This document shows positions 8,465-17,797 of a stretch of 64,000 nt of DNA, piece after piece. The position numbers and the translations under genes are program-made. Position 1 is the stretch's first letter. Each line of letters begins with the position of its first letter. The notes beneath the pieces are model-generated. The model was not told where the DNA came from. It saw only the letters and a list, made by a program, of their open reading frames with translations, and did not search any database. This stretch comes from Enhygromyxa salina (GTDB taxonomy: Bacteria > Myxococcota_A > Polyangia > Nannocystales > Nannocystaceae). The stretch is from the NCBI RefSeq assembly GCF_002994635.1, contig NZ_PVNL01000035.1:1-64000 (forward strand). The letters are read 5' to 3'.

Positions 8465-10852
8465 ATGCTTCGCACGCCCCTGGCCAGAACGATCTCCTTG
8501 CTCCCGCTCTCGCTCGCGCTCGCCTGTGGCGACGACACCACCGGCACCGACACCGGCACCGACACCGGCACCGACACCCGCACCGACACCGAGTCGGGCA
8601 CCGAGTCGGGCACCGACACCGGCGGCGGTGAAGGCAGCACCGCCGAGTGTGGCAACGGGGTGGTCGAGGACGACGAGGTCTGCGACGACGGCAATCAAGA
8701 CGACACCGACAGCTGCCTGTCCGACTGCACCGAGGCGTCGTGTGGGGACGGCCATGTCGGACCCGGCGAGACCTGCGACGACGGCAACGCCGACAATGGC
8801 GACGCCTGTCTGGTCGGGTGTGTGGCGGCGAGTTGCGGTGACGGCTACGTGGAGGCGGGGGTCGAGGGCTGTGACGACGGCAACGCCGACAGCACCGACG
8901 CTTGTCTCGGGGATTGCACAAACGCTGGCTGCGGTGACGGCTTCGTCTGGGCCGACATGGAGCAGTGCGACGACGGCAACGCCGACAACACCGACACCTG
9001 CGTCGAGGGCTGCGTGCAGGCCAGCTGTGGCGACGGCTACGTCGGGCCCGGCGAGGGTTGTGACGATGGCAACGACATCGACGATGACGCCTGCAAGAAC
9101 AACTGCTCGCTGGCCAGCTGTGGCGACGGCGAAATTCAGGTCGGTGAAGCCTGCGACGACGGCAACGCCGACAACAGCGACGACTGCCTCGATACCTGCG
9201 TCGCGGCGGCGTGTGGCGATGGTGAGATCTGGGCCGGGCAAGAGCTCTGCGACGACGGCAACGCCGACAACACCGATGCCTGCCTCGACAACTGCGTGGC
9301 CGCGTCGTGTGGCGACGGCGAGGTCTGGGCCGGGCAGGAGGCCTGCGACGACGGCAATCAGGACAACACCGACGACTGCACAATCTCGTGCTCGCCACCG
9401 ACTTGTGACGACGGGATCCAAAGCGGAGCCGAGACCGGGCCCGACTGTGGCGGCGACTGCCCGAACCAGTGCCAGATCCCCGACAGCTGGTACTTCCCGG
9501 TCGTCGACAGCGACGACTACACGCTCATCCCGGCGATGTTCGCCGATGGCGACGGAGCCGTGCTCTCGCTGGAGATCAGCCCCAACGGTCAGTTCGCCGG
9601 GCAGCAGTGGCCGGCGGGGACCTACGTGGTCCGGCTCGACGCGACCGGGACGATGGTCTGGCAACGGCAAGCTCCCGCCGCTCACTCTGCGCTGCACGAG
9701 GTCGATTCCGGCGGCTTCGTCGGCGTCGGCCACTACAACAACGACGTGATCCTTGGCCAGGGTGAGCTCAACGAAACGCTGCTCGCCCACACTGGCGGAA
9801 ACGATGCATTCGCGGCCAAGTACAGCGACGACGGTCAGCTCGAGTGGGCGACGTCGATCAGCGAGACCGGAAACGAATGGCTGCTCGACGTGGTCCCCTT
9901 GAGCGACGGAACCTACATCCTGATCGGGTTCTTCACCTGGGACATCACCCTCAATCCCAACACCCAAGACGAGATCTATCTCGGGCCCTTCAACAACAAC
10001 CAGCACCTGTTCGTGACCCGCTACGAGCCTGGGGTCGGCCATCTCTGGGCCCAGGCTTGGATCGATGGCGTCTACGACGACGCGGTCCGCTTGCCCGACG
10101 ACAGCGTGGTGCTCTGTGGCTCGCACACGGCGGACCTCGTCTACGAGCCGGGCACGCTGAACGAGAGCACCCATCAAGCATGGGGCGGCGGCGATGCGTT
10201 CTTGACCCGGGTCTCCCCCAATGGCCAGCGCACGTGGGAAGGCCAGCTCGGCGGAGGCTTCCGCACCTACGTCCGCGATCTCGACATCGCTCCGGACCAT
10301 TCGGCCATCTATCTCGCCGGTGAGTGGAACGGCATGAGCTCCTTCGATCCCCTGGTCGAGGGCCAGCTCAGCAAGAGCTCGTTGGGAGCTTACGACGCCT
10401 ACCTCGCGCGTGTGAGCCTCGACGGTGCGCTCGAGTGGATCGAGGTCGCCGCCAGCCCTGGCAACGAGCTGGGTCGGGGGGTGGTCGCGCTCTCCAACGG
10501 CAACGTCGTGTTCGGCGGGAGCTTCGCCGAGACCATACACATTGGTGAGGACGACCCCGACGCCGTCGACTTCGTCGAGCCAGGGTTCGACTGGACGACC
10601 GACGCGTTCTTCGCAACCTACTCGTCGACCTCCGATTTTCTGTTCGCCGACCAGATCACCAGCCCCTGGTCCGAGCGTGTCTGGGACTTCGAGCCGGCCG
10701 GGGACGCAGTGCTGATGGCCGTGGGCTATCTCGACGCGAACGTCAATCCACAAGAGGACACCGTGACGTTCATGCCCGGCAAGCCTGGGCAGGCGATGGT
10801 CCTCGGCGATTGGGCCGATCAGGTCCTCGCAAAGATCGTCCCGGGGCCGTAG
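8465..10852 (+). CDS. Secreted lipoprotein with CDDGN (DUF4215) repeats and beta-propeller-like domain
   Basis: The 795-residue protein starts with a lipoprotein signal ending at Cys21, then a Thr/Asp/Gly linker (DTGTDTGTDT). From about residue 58 to 300 there are eight Cys-rich repeats of the type CGDG...E.CDDGN.DNTDAC, the DUF4215 pattern frequent in Nannocystineae. A CGGDC motif closes this region. The remainder is repetitive beta-strand sequence (GDAFLTRVSPNGQRTWEGQLGG, DAYLARVSLDGALEWIEVA), as in SBBP/beta-propeller surface proteins. The role is likely a cell-surface or secreted binding protein, with no catalytic motif seen. The very long opposite-strand frame here is a shadow of the repeats. 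Confidence 0.9.
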   Translation: MLRTPLARTISLLPLSLALACGDDTTGTDTGTDTGTDTRTDTESGTESGTDTGGGEGSTAECGNGVVEDDEVCDDGNQDDTDSCLSDCTEASCGDGHVGPGETCDDGNADNGDACLVGCVAASCGDGYVEAGVEGCDDGNADSTDACLGDCTNAGCGDGFVWADMEQCDDGNADNTDTCVEGCVQASCGDGYVGPGEGCDDGNDIDDDACKNNCSLASCGDGEIQVGEACDDGNADNSDDCLDTCVAAACGDGEIWAGQELCDDGNADNTDACLDNCVAASCGDGEVWAGQEACDDGNQDNTDDCTISCSPPTCDDGIQSGAETGPDCGGDCPNQCQIPDSWYFPVVDSDDYTLIPAMFADGDGAVLSLEISPNGQFAGQQWPAGTYVVRLDATGTMVWQRQAPAAHSALHEVDSGGFVGVGHYNNDVILGQGELNETLLAHTGGNDAFAAKYSDDGQLEWATSISETGNEWLLDVVPLSDGTYILIGFFTWDITLNPNTQDEIYLGPFNNNQHLFVTRYEPGVGHLWAQAWIDGVYDDAVRLPDDSVVLCGSHTADLVYEPGTLNESTHQAWGGGDAFLTRVSPNGQRTWEGQLGGGFRTYVRDLDIAPDHSAIYLAGEWNGMSSFDPLVEGQLSKSSLGAYDAYLARVSLDGALEWIEVAASPGNELGRGVVALSNGNVVFGGSFAETIHIGEDDPDAVDFVEPGFDWTTDAFFATYSSTSDFLFADQITSPWSERVWDFEPAGDAVLMAVGYLDANVNPQEDTVTFMPGKPGQAMVLGDWADQVLAKIVPGP

Positions 10853-10978
10853 CTGCGGCGACCGCGAACGTGAGCGGTCGACTTGAAACGACGTGCGCGC
10901 GTCGAACCCGAGTTCTCCGCGCGCACGCCTCCCGATCCGCTCTCAGGTCGAGAGCAGTCGGTCCATGCCCGAGCTAGG

Positions 10979-12751
10979 CTAGGGCTCCAGAATGTCCGCG
11001 ACAGCGGCCTCGATGAGGGTGTCGATGCCGTCGGCGAGGTCCTGGGGATCGTAGTCGAGTTCGACGGTGACGGGGGCGTAGCCCTCGAGCGACTCGCCCT
11101 CGGAGTCGAGGCAGCGCGCGCCGGAGACATACGAGTCGATGCCCGTGTGCTCACCCTCGACCGGGGCCCAGCTCTGCGTCACGTAGGACGGACCGGTCTG
11201 ATAGCCGTAGGCGCCGGTCCCCCCGTGACCGTAGATCGGAATTTCGAGCTCGGCGGCGCGGTACAGCAGCCAGTCCGCGGCGCTGACCGACATCCCGTCG
11301 GCGACGATCACTTGCTCGCCATCGAAGTTGAGCGTGGGCAGGGGATCGTCGACGAAGATCTGATAGGGGAAGGGGTACTCGACTGCGTCGGAGAACTCGG
11401 GCGGTGACGAGGCGATGATGCGGGCGTGGCACTCGCCGAGACCGCCGGCGACATCGCCCAGAGACCCGAAGATCCCCATTCCGTACTCGGCCGAGCCTCC
11501 CCGGTTTCCGCGAATGTCCCAGACGATCCCCGCAATGTCGTTGTACTGCGCGAGGTCCTCGTTGAGCAGCTCGATCGCCTCAGCGTTCCAGTCGCGATAC
11601 CCCTGGAAAGAGAGCGGCTGCGGGAAGGGGTGATCGGCGTGAGAGCCGAGCGTGGGCAGGATGATGACGACCACGCCGTCTTCGCGCTGGTGGGAGGCGA
11701 AGAGCTCCCCGCGTTCCTCACGACGGAAGGGATCGAAGCAGGAGATTTGATCGCCGCGCTCGGGGACGTCGATGACCTCGAGGCTCTGGTCCGGGTGAAG
11801 AACCTCAATCGCGTCCCCTGGCTTGATGACCGCAAAGACGTGCAACGCGTTGTAGTCGGCGCGGCCGCTCTCTGAGGGAATCCCACCGTCACATAGAGGC
11901 TCGTAGCTGATCCGCTCGAGCATGTCCGGGCCTTCCCAGATCTCGTCGCCGCGTATGATCGCTACCACGCGGTCTCCGGGGGTGAGGCCCATCGGGTTTA
12001 TTTCGTCCGCGAAGGTGACAATCGACGCGTCGCCTGCAGAACGGGCACAGACTCCGTACCAGGAGTTCCCCCGCAGCGGCGCAAACCCGTTCGGATCGTA
12101 GCACTGGGACCAATCGAGAGGTCCAAGGCCGATCGCGCTGTGTCCGAAGGGGACGGCTCGGTAGATCGAGTAGATCGCCTTGGCGAAGGTGTAATCGTCG
12201 CCCTCACCAAGCGAGATATCGTGGGCGGCCGCGGCCACGAGCCCTTCGAAGTCGAGCACCTCCGCGTAGCCAGTGTGGTCGCGGAGGTGGTCAGCGTAGA
12301 TCCCGAGCAGGCTAATCTGAGACAATTGGGCCGCCGAGAGCTCTTCGCAGGCGCTCTGTTTGCAGATGAACCCAGTGTCGCAGGCGACCGGATCCCCCCA
12401 CACGAGGAATTCATCCTCCTCGACGCAGCTCACGAGCATGCCGTCCTCGCACATGGTCTCGTCGAGGCTCTCGCACTCGTCTTCGCCACCGGTCTCGGTC
12501 TCGCCGGTCTCGGTCTCGCCGGTCTCGGTCTCGCCGGTCTCGGTCTCGCCGGTCTCGGTCTCGGTCTCGCCGGTCTCGGTCTCCTCAGCGCTATCGGTTC
12601 CGCTGGTGTCTGTGGTGCTGCTCGAAGTCTCGGACGAGCTCTCTGTGGATTCGCTGAGGGAGTCCTGCGTGGGGTCTCCGACACAGCCGTAAAGTCCGGT
12701 GCTGAATGATGTAATGAAGGCGAGGAGTCCCCAGTCTTGGACGCGAGTCAT
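10979..12751 (-). CDS. S41-like peptidase lipoprotein with ETG-repeat linker
   Basis: The 590-residue protein has a lipoprotein signal (Cys23), a Ser/Thr-rich stretch and then a run of GETET units. A small Cys-rich module follows (CESLDETMCEDGMLVSC, CDTGFICKQSACEE). The core resembles C-terminal processing (S41) peptidases. It has a PDZ-like region (MGLTPGDRVVAIIRG), AGIVWDIRGNRGGS (the family's LDLRGNxGG strand) and VADGMSVSAADWLLY, where the nucleophile Ser would lie. Active-site assignment is tentative because the usual Ser-Lys spacing cannot be confirmed by eye. It is predicted to be anchored at the outer membrane or outside. It converges on the CDDGN gene. Confidence 0.78.
   Translation of the reverse strand: MTRVQDWGLLAFITSFSTGLYGCVGDPTQDSLSESTESSSETSSSTTDTSGTDSAEETETGETETETGETETGETETGETETGETETGGEDECESLDETMCEDGMLVSCVEEDEFLVWGDPVACDTGFICKQSACEELSAAQLSQISLLGIYADHLRDHTGYAEVLDFEGLVAAAAHDISLGEGDDYTFAKAIYSIYRAVPFGHSAIGLGPLDWSQCYDPNGFAPLRGNSWYGVCARSAGDASIVTFADEINPMGLTPGDRVVAIIRGDEIWEGPDMLERISYEPLCDGGIPSESGRADYNALHVFAVIKPGDAIEVLHPDQSLEVIDVPERGDQISCFDPFRREERGELFASHQREDGVVVIILPTLGSHADHPFPQPLSFQGYRDWNAEAIELLNEDLAQYNDIAGIVWDIRGNRGGSAEYGMGIFGSLGDVAGGLGECHARIIASSPPEFSDAVEYPFPYQIFVDDPLPTLNFDGEQVIVADGMSVSAADWLLYRAAELEIPIYGHGGTGAYGYQTGPSYVTQSWAPVEGEHTGIDSYVSGARCLDSEGESLEGYAPVTVELDYDPQDLADGIDTLIEAAVADILEP
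12491..12582. repeat. 15-bp minisatellite coding for GETET units
   Basis: The unit GGTCTCGGTCTCGCC (plus strand) recurs in tandem, with one unit carrying an extra 6 bases. It stays in frame in the minus-strand S41-like lipoprotein and encodes the Glu-Thr-Gly linker. Copy number is likely to vary between strains. Confidence 0.85.
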
Positions 12752-13047
12752 GGGGCGGAACCTAACCGCTAAATCTTGCTTTGACGAGGATTCTCGACAA
12801 GCGGCGAAAGCGGACCACTGCGCATGCGCCTGGTCGAGATCGTCGACTTGCGAGACAGCATCGCGCGGGTGCTCGCGAACGTCGGCCTCGGGCCTCGGCC
12901 GCCACCGCGTCCACGGCCGGCTGTGCCTGACCAGCTCGACCTCGATCTCGCCGTTTGACCAGCAGCCAACTCGACCCCACGCGCGAGCGCGCTGAGCAGG
13001 GCTTCCCCCGCTTGTCTCGCGTCATCGATGCCTGGACACTGTCGGGC
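12752..13047. other. Intergenic region, nothing recognised
   Basis: Between the S41-like lipoprotein start and the broken lipoprotein gene I find no gene with believable composition, no RNA and no clear repeat. Short opposite frames here are Arg/Pro-rich and look non-coding. Confidence 0.5.
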
Positions 13048-13606
13048 GTGAGGCGGATCAGAACCCGACGAGACTCGGCCTGCCCTTTGCTTTGTTGCTG
13101 TTCGGCTGCGACAGCGAGCTGCGGCCGTCGAGCTACATCGAGTCCACGGAGATCCTCACGATTCACCACGAGGTCGAGCTTGGTCCGCTCCACCTCGATC
13201 GTGTCGGGCCGCTGATCGCCGGCGACGCAAAGCCGATCGCGGAGGTCTTGCCCGGAGATCAACTGCGGCTCGAGGCCGTGGTTGTCGACCTCGATGGTCA
13301 ACGCTTGCCAGCCCACGAACTCGAGACCCAGTGGCTGCAATGCGGTCACTGGTCTTCGGCGAAGGGGTGTCTGTGCCTTGCTTTCCGGTGCCGTCCTTGA
13401 CGTCTGCGCGACAGGTCGAGGACGAGGATCTCCCCTATCCAGTGTGGGGGCGGCCGTCACCACGCGCGGTGTTCGACGCCGACCTCGACGGTCGATACGA
13501 AATGTTGTCCTTGCTTCCGTGGGGGAGCCTCGTTGATCAGGACCTGATCCGTCAGACCCTGCGCATACAGCTTTCGCTTCCGGACCATTCGTCGCTCAAC
13601 TGCTGA
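13048..13606 (+). pseudogene. Frameshifted lipoprotein gene
   Basis: The coding signal moves between three frames. A GTG at 13048 gives a basic N-terminus (RRIRTRRDSA). A shift near 13080 gives LPFALLLFGCDSEL, a lipoprotein signal, and then coherent sequence (SSYIESTEILTIHHEVELGP... and LPGDQLRLEAVVVDLDGQ) up to about 13365. Another shift is needed to continue as PCFPVPSLTSARQVEDEDLP to the stop at 13606. The order of signal, conserved strand-rich domain and Cys-containing segment matches myxobacterial lipoproteins of unknown function. Two shifts make decay more likely than a sequencing error. Confidence 0.55.
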
Positions 13607-13675
13607 AGACGCTCGACATGATCAACTATGGCCGGGCTCGAGCCGGCTTCGTTTAACGCTCAGCAACGGCTGAGC

Positions 13676-14569
13676 TCAGCGTCCTGGCGGCTGGCCGCGA
13701 AACAACCCGGCGTCGGCCTTCATCGTCGAGGTCAGAAAATCGAGGAGCGCGCGGATCCGCGGCGTCGCCCGGAGGTCACGGTGGACCGTGAGCCACAGCG
13801 TCTCGCTGGGCTCATGGGGCATCGCGACGTAGCGCAAGCTCGGCTCCGCATCGCCCAGGTAACGCGGCAAGATTGCGACCCCGGCCGATGCCCGCGCCGC
13901 GGCCACCAGCGCCGTCGACAGGGTGCTGACAAACCGCGGCACCACGCCAGGAGCGATCCGCTCGAGCCACTTCGGCTCCGCCGCGTTGGCGTCGGGGGTG
14001 CCGCTGAGGATCGCATGCTCGGCGAGCTCGCCCGCCGACCGGAGCCGGCGAAGCTTCAGGTACTCGACCGACGCGTACATGCCATAGGTGACAACCGCGA
14101 CCCGGCGCAGCACCAGGCCGTCCAGCTCGGACCGGAAGGTTCGAATCGCGACCTCCGCCTCGCGCCGACTCAGATCCAGCACCTCGCCCGCTGGCAGCAA
14201 TTCGATGTGCAGCCCCGGATGCAGCAGCCCAAAGCCAGCCAGGCGCTCGGCCAGGTAGTGGGTCCCCAGCGTCTCCGGCGAGGTCACGCGCACGCTGCCG
14301 ACGAGGCCCTCGTGTTGTGCGTGCGCGCTGCGTTCGACGCCGAGCATCGCTTGCTCGACCGCCGCCATCGACGGCAACAGACGCTCCGCGTCGGCGGTCG
14401 CAACGTAGCCACGGGTGGTGCGGGTAAACAGCCGCACGCCGAGGGCGGCCTCGGCCGCGTCGACGCGCCGCCCGACCGTGGTGTGGTCCACACCGAGGGC
14501 CTTGGCGGCCCCCAGCAGCGAGCCAGCCTTGGAGACGGCGAGCACGAAGCGGACGTCGTCCCAGTTCAT
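13676..14569 (-). CDS. LysR-family transcriptional regulator
   Basis: The 297-residue protein starts at MNWDDVRFVLAVSKAGSL (ATG at 14569), preferred to the ATG nine bases upstream because LysR proteins begin close to this motif. Residues 1-60 form the winged helix (AAKALGVDHTTVGRRVDAAEAALGVRLFTRTTRGY). The rest is the effector-binding domain with strands such as VRVTSPETLGTHYLAERL. The MNWDD start and H-TTVGRR recognition helix resemble the subgroup whose members usually regulate a nearby divergent gene. The divergent neighbour is a lipoprotein gene starting at 14647, with 77 bases between them, but the target is not proven. Confidence 0.92.
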   Translation of the reverse strand: MNWDDVRFVLAVSKAGSLLGAAKALGVDHTTVGRRVDAAEAALGVRLFTRTTRGYVATADAERLLPSMAAVEQAMLGVERSAHAQHEGLVGSVRVTSPETLGTHYLAERLAGFGLLHPGLHIELLPAGEVLDLSRREAEVAIRTFRSELDGLVLRRVAVVTYGMYASVEYLKLRRLRSAGELAEHAILSGTPDANAAEPKWLERIAPGVVPRFVSTLSTALVAAARASAGVAILPRYLGDAEPSLRYVAMPHEPSETLWLTVHRDLRATPRIRALLDFLTSTMKADAGLFRGQPPGR

Positions 14570-14646
14570 GCTGTGCATATTTGCACAGCCGATGGGCAAC
14601 ATCGAGTGTTCTCGCCCAACGGGTTCACGCCTACAACAGCGTCACC

Positions 14647-15249
14647 ATGCACACCGCCACGACACCCCTACGCTCCCTCGCACCGCTGGCCTTCGTCGCT
14701 GCGGCGGCGCTGTCTCCCCTCCTCGGCTGCGACGCCGAGGACTTCGCGGTCGAGGATCAGGACACCGAAGCGGTCGACCTGGGCGAGCCCGACCTGCGCG
14801 AGCCCGCCGGGGAGGAGCCCGAGCCCGCCGCGACCCAGCTCGTGACGCTTCGGCTCGACACGCGCGACGGCGTGAGTGCGCTGGGCTGGTCTCTCGCCAG
14901 CCAGGCGCTGGTGCCGGAGGCGGCGGCGAACCTCAGCATCGCCAGCTCGGACTGCGGCGCTCGTGGGCGGTGGGTGCAGCTGCAGAGCCGCGACATGATG
15001 TTGTGTGAACTCGGCACCCACGCGGACGAGTCGGATCCAACGGACTGTGCCTGGTTGACCTCGGTCGAGATCGGAGGCTCGGACGCAGAGCCCGAATTCG
15101 GCAGCCGGTTCCTCGCCATGCGCGATGGCGTGATCGTGGCGCGCCTGACCCTGGTCGACCGCACGACGCTGGCGGACAATTGGTACATGCTGCCGATCAC
15201 CCCGTTTGATGTCGTGCTCGACGTGGAGCTGCTGCCTGACCCAGAGTGA
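14647..15249 (+). CDS. Hypothetical lipoprotein (200 aa)
   Basis: I chose the ATG at 14647 because it gives a proper lipoprotein signal (LAFVAAAALSPLLGC, Cys28). An acidic Glu/Pro linker follows (EEPEPAAT), and then a beta-rich domain with two Cys (DCGARGRWVQLQ and DPTDCAWLTSVEIGG). No family was recognised. It is divergent from the LysR gene and lies about 250 bases ahead of the borosin-type operon on the same strand. Cotranscription with that operon is possible but not shown. An outer-membrane location is inferred from the signal. Confidence 0.75.
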   Translation: MHTATTPLRSLAPLAFVAAAALSPLLGCDAEDFAVEDQDTEAVDLGEPDLREPAGEEPEPAATQLVTLRLDTRDGVSALGWSLASQALVPEAAANLSIASSDCGARGRWVQLQSRDMMLCELGTHADESDPTDCAWLTSVEIGGSDAEPEFGSRFLAMRDGVIVARLTLVDRTTLADNWYMLPITPFDVVLDVELLPDPE

Positions 15250-15496
15250 TAGCGAAACCAGGCCTTGGCGAGGCCAGGCCTGTCGGTCAGGTCTCGCCCG
15301 CGCGGGCCCGGTTCGCACGCGCGTCGAGCATGGCCGTCGCCCCTGGCGAGACAAGCGACACGCCTCGGGCTCCCGAGAGCGCCGAAACGAGCGATCACGT
15401 GCAAGCCTCGAGCTTGTGTCGCGGGGCCATGAAGCCCTCGATTTTTTTGGATCGGTACACAGATCGCGGCGCACAAACGACCCGAGGAGATACACT

Positions 15497-17797
15497 TTGC
15501 CACCACAATTTCGACCGCCCATCACGGTCTCTCGCCATCCCGAGCGGGCAGACGAGGCTCCCGCCGCCGCTCGATACCCGACCCGCGATCAGTCGATCGC
15601 AGCCTGGCGCACCCTCGCGCGGGACATTGCCTCGGCGCCTCTGCCCAGTCACGAGACGCCCGCGGCCTCGCGCGCGCGCGATCGAGCGACTGGTTCTCTC
15701 GTCGTGCTCGGCTCGGGCATCGCTAGCGTGGGCTTCACGCGCGACGCAGAGGCGTCGATACGCGCCGCAGACAGGGTCTTCTTCTGCGTGGCCGATCCGG
15801 CCACCGTGGTCTGGATCCGCAAGCTGCGGCCCGACGCTCACGACCTCTACGTGTTCTACGACGAAGGCAAGCCTCGCTACCACACCTACGTGCAGATGAG
15901 CGAGGCGGTGCTCCACCCGGTACGCCAGGGCGAAAAAGTGGTGGTCATCTACTACGGGCACCCGGGCATCTTCGTGCTCTCGACCCACCGAGCCATCGAG
16001 ATCGCCCGCCGGGAAGGTCACCGCGCCGTGATGAAAGCGGGGATCTCGGCGCTGGACTGCCTGTGCGCGGACCTCGGCGTGGACCCCTGCCATCCGGGCA
16101 TGATGACCCACGAAGCCACCGATCTGCTGATTCGGCAGCGGGATCCCGACCCAGGCTTGCATGTCGTGCTCTGGCAAGTCGGGCTGATCGGCAAGATGGG
16201 CTTTCGCCGCCGAGGCTTCGTCAACGACAAATTTCAGATCTTCGCGGAGTATCTCCAGTCGTTCTACGGCGAAGACTACGAGATCACGCACTATATCGCG
16301 GCTCGCTACCCGACCCTCGAGCCCACCGTCGAAGTCTACGCGCTCTCGGAATTGCTCGATCCTGCGGTCCAGCTCCGCATCACGGGTCTGTCGACCTTCT
16401 ACATTCCACCGAAACACGCCACGCCCACCGACGTCGACATGGCCACGCGGCTCGAGCTGATCAAGCCCGGTCAGACCCTGCGGCCCGCGTCTGCGACTCG
16501 CCGCATCGCCGACTACGGCGAGCGCGAGCTCCGGGCAATTCGGGAATTCGCCAGCTTCGAGGTCCCGATGGACTACCAGCACCAGCCCCTGAGTCGAGCC
16601 AGCGAGTTCCTCATCGAATTGACGGACAACCCCGAGCTCCACGATCGCTACCGCGACGACCCGGAGGCGGCCGTCGAGTCCTTCGCGGGGCTCTCGGCCC
16701 GCGAGCGCGCCGCCTTGCTCGCGCGTGACGAGGGCGCGATCCAGATCGCGGCCAAGGGCTCGAGGCTGGTCTCCTCTCCCCACGACTCGTTCATCACCTC
16801 GGTGTTGCGCAGCGGGGCGCTCGCGCGCGATCTCCAGCAGACGATCAAGATCGGGCTGCGCGAGGATCGGCTGCCCGCCAGCGTCGACCAGTGGATGCGC
16901 GAGCGGGGCTACGCGGTCAGGCCGAAGATGCTCCCGGCGTCGATCGCTGCGGTCAACGCGACCTTGCTCTTGCCCTGGACGGGGGCCTACTACTGCGTCG
17001 AGCACGATCTGCTCGTCGCGATCCTCGGCGATCCGGCGACGCGCGCCAGCCTGATCTACGTCAACGACGAGCGCATCCGACAGCCGACCTTCTACAACGG
17101 CGCGCTCGCCTGGCAGGCGAGCGAGGGGAACCCGCACTCGGGCCTGTTGCGCGTCCGGCCGGGCTCGCTGCGCAAGGGCCCGCGCGAGCTGGCGGGCGTC
17201 ATTCTCCACGACGGGGGCGAGCGCGTCGAGCTGAAGGCGCGAGACATGGTCGAGCTGCCCGTCTCGGCCCCGCGTCAGGGCGAGCTCGCGCGCTTCGCCA
17301 CGACCTACACCGTTCGCGGTCTCTCCGAGGCCACCGCGGAGCTCGCGACGCTGCGCCTCGACGCGGGCGGGCTGGTCCTCGGCGAGACCGCCATCGACGG
17401 CGTCGAGTTCGAGGCCGACGCGCTCCGGTGGGCGACAGGCTCGCCCCCCCTCGCCCACGGCAACCTGCGCTTCCTCGTCGACCCGTTTACCAAGATGCGA
17501 TTCTTTTTTGGTCGCGTCGGCGACGAAGACGATCTAACCGGTCGCTGCAACTACTTCGGGCACGCGCAGGCGGAGCCTGGATCCGCCTGCGGCGACGCGC
17601 CTGCGGGGGTGTCCGCGCGCGCGTGGGCAGGCCTGCGCGCGCTCAGTGAGACCGCGCTGCGCGAGCATCATCCGCCGTTTTGGCACGAGTGGCAGAAGGT
17701 CCGATTCACCACCCAGGTCATCAATCGATCTTTGGCCAGCATCATCCCGCTCCTCTCCATCCAATCCACGAACACCACGACCGAGGTCACACCATGA
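15497..17797 (+). CDS. Borosin-type alpha-N-methyltransferase fused to possible precursor peptide
   Basis: This 766-residue protein starts at a TTG (15497) with a strong GAGGAG 7 bases upstream; no ATG fits. Residues 66-330 are a SAM-dependent tetrapyrrole-methylase-fold enzyme closely matching borosin methyltransferases such as OphMA: GSLVVLGSGIASVG, VFFCVADPAT, YYGHPGIFV, ISALDCLCADLGVDP and LSTFYIPPK. The OphMA catalytic residues Tyr63, Tyr66, Arg72 and Tyr76 correspond to Tyr118, Tyr121, Arg127 and Tyr131. Residues 365-420 (SRASEFLIELTDNPEL...SARERAALLARDEGAI) match the clasp or borosin-binding domain. Residues 425-735 are a beta-rich region of unknown function that seems duplicated. The C-terminus (NRSLASIIPLLSIQSTNTTT) is hydrophobic like a borosin core. 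Known borosin enzymes methylate backbone amides of the core in a catenated dimer. That this tail is the core is inference. Confidence 0.9.
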   Translation: MPPQFRPPITVSRHPERADEAPAAARYPTRDQSIAAWRTLARDIASAPLPSHETPAASRARDRATGSLVVLGSGIASVGFTRDAEASIRAADRVFFCVADPATVVWIRKLRPDAHDLYVFYDEGKPRYHTYVQMSEAVLHPVRQGEKVVVIYYGHPGIFVLSTHRAIEIARREGHRAVMKAGISALDCLCADLGVDPCHPGMMTHEATDLLIRQRDPDPGLHVVLWQVGLIGKMGFRRRGFVNDKFQIFAEYLQSFYGEDYEITHYIAARYPTLEPTVEVYALSELLDPAVQLRITGLSTFYIPPKHATPTDVDMATRLELIKPGQTLRPASATRRIADYGERELRAIREFASFEVPMDYQHQPLSRASEFLIELTDNPELHDRYRDDPEAAVESFAGLSARERAALLARDEGAIQIAAKGSRLVSSPHDSFITSVLRSGALARDLQQTIKIGLREDRLPASVDQWMRERGYAVRPKMLPASIAAVNATLLLPWTGAYYCVEHDLLVAILGDPATRASLIYVNDERIRQPTFYNGALAWQASEGNPHSGLLRVRPGSLRKGPRELAGVILHDGGERVELKARDMVELPVSAPRQGELARFATTYTVRGLSEATAELATLRLDAGGLVLGETAIDGVEFEADALRWATGSPPLAHGNLRFLVDPFTKMRFFFGRVGDEDDLTGRCNYFGHAQAEPGSACGDAPAGVSARAWAGLRALSETALREHHPPFWHEWQKVRFTTQVINRSLASIIPLLSIQSTNTTTEVTP

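Noticed and set aside
8336..10753. Long open frame (805 codons) on the minus strand
   Set aside because: It is the shadow of the CDDGN and propeller gene, produced by GC-rich periodic codons; its translation is Val/Ala/Gly/Asp-rich with no domain.
12762..13463. Minus-strand frame of 233 codons
   Set aside because: Arg/Gln/Asp-rich with no motif; the plus strand holds the lipoprotein-like coding signal.
15395..17458. Minus-strand frame of 687 codons opposite the methyltransferase
   Set aside because: The plus strand carries clear borosin-type motifs; the opposite frame is Arg/Asp/Val-rich antisense.
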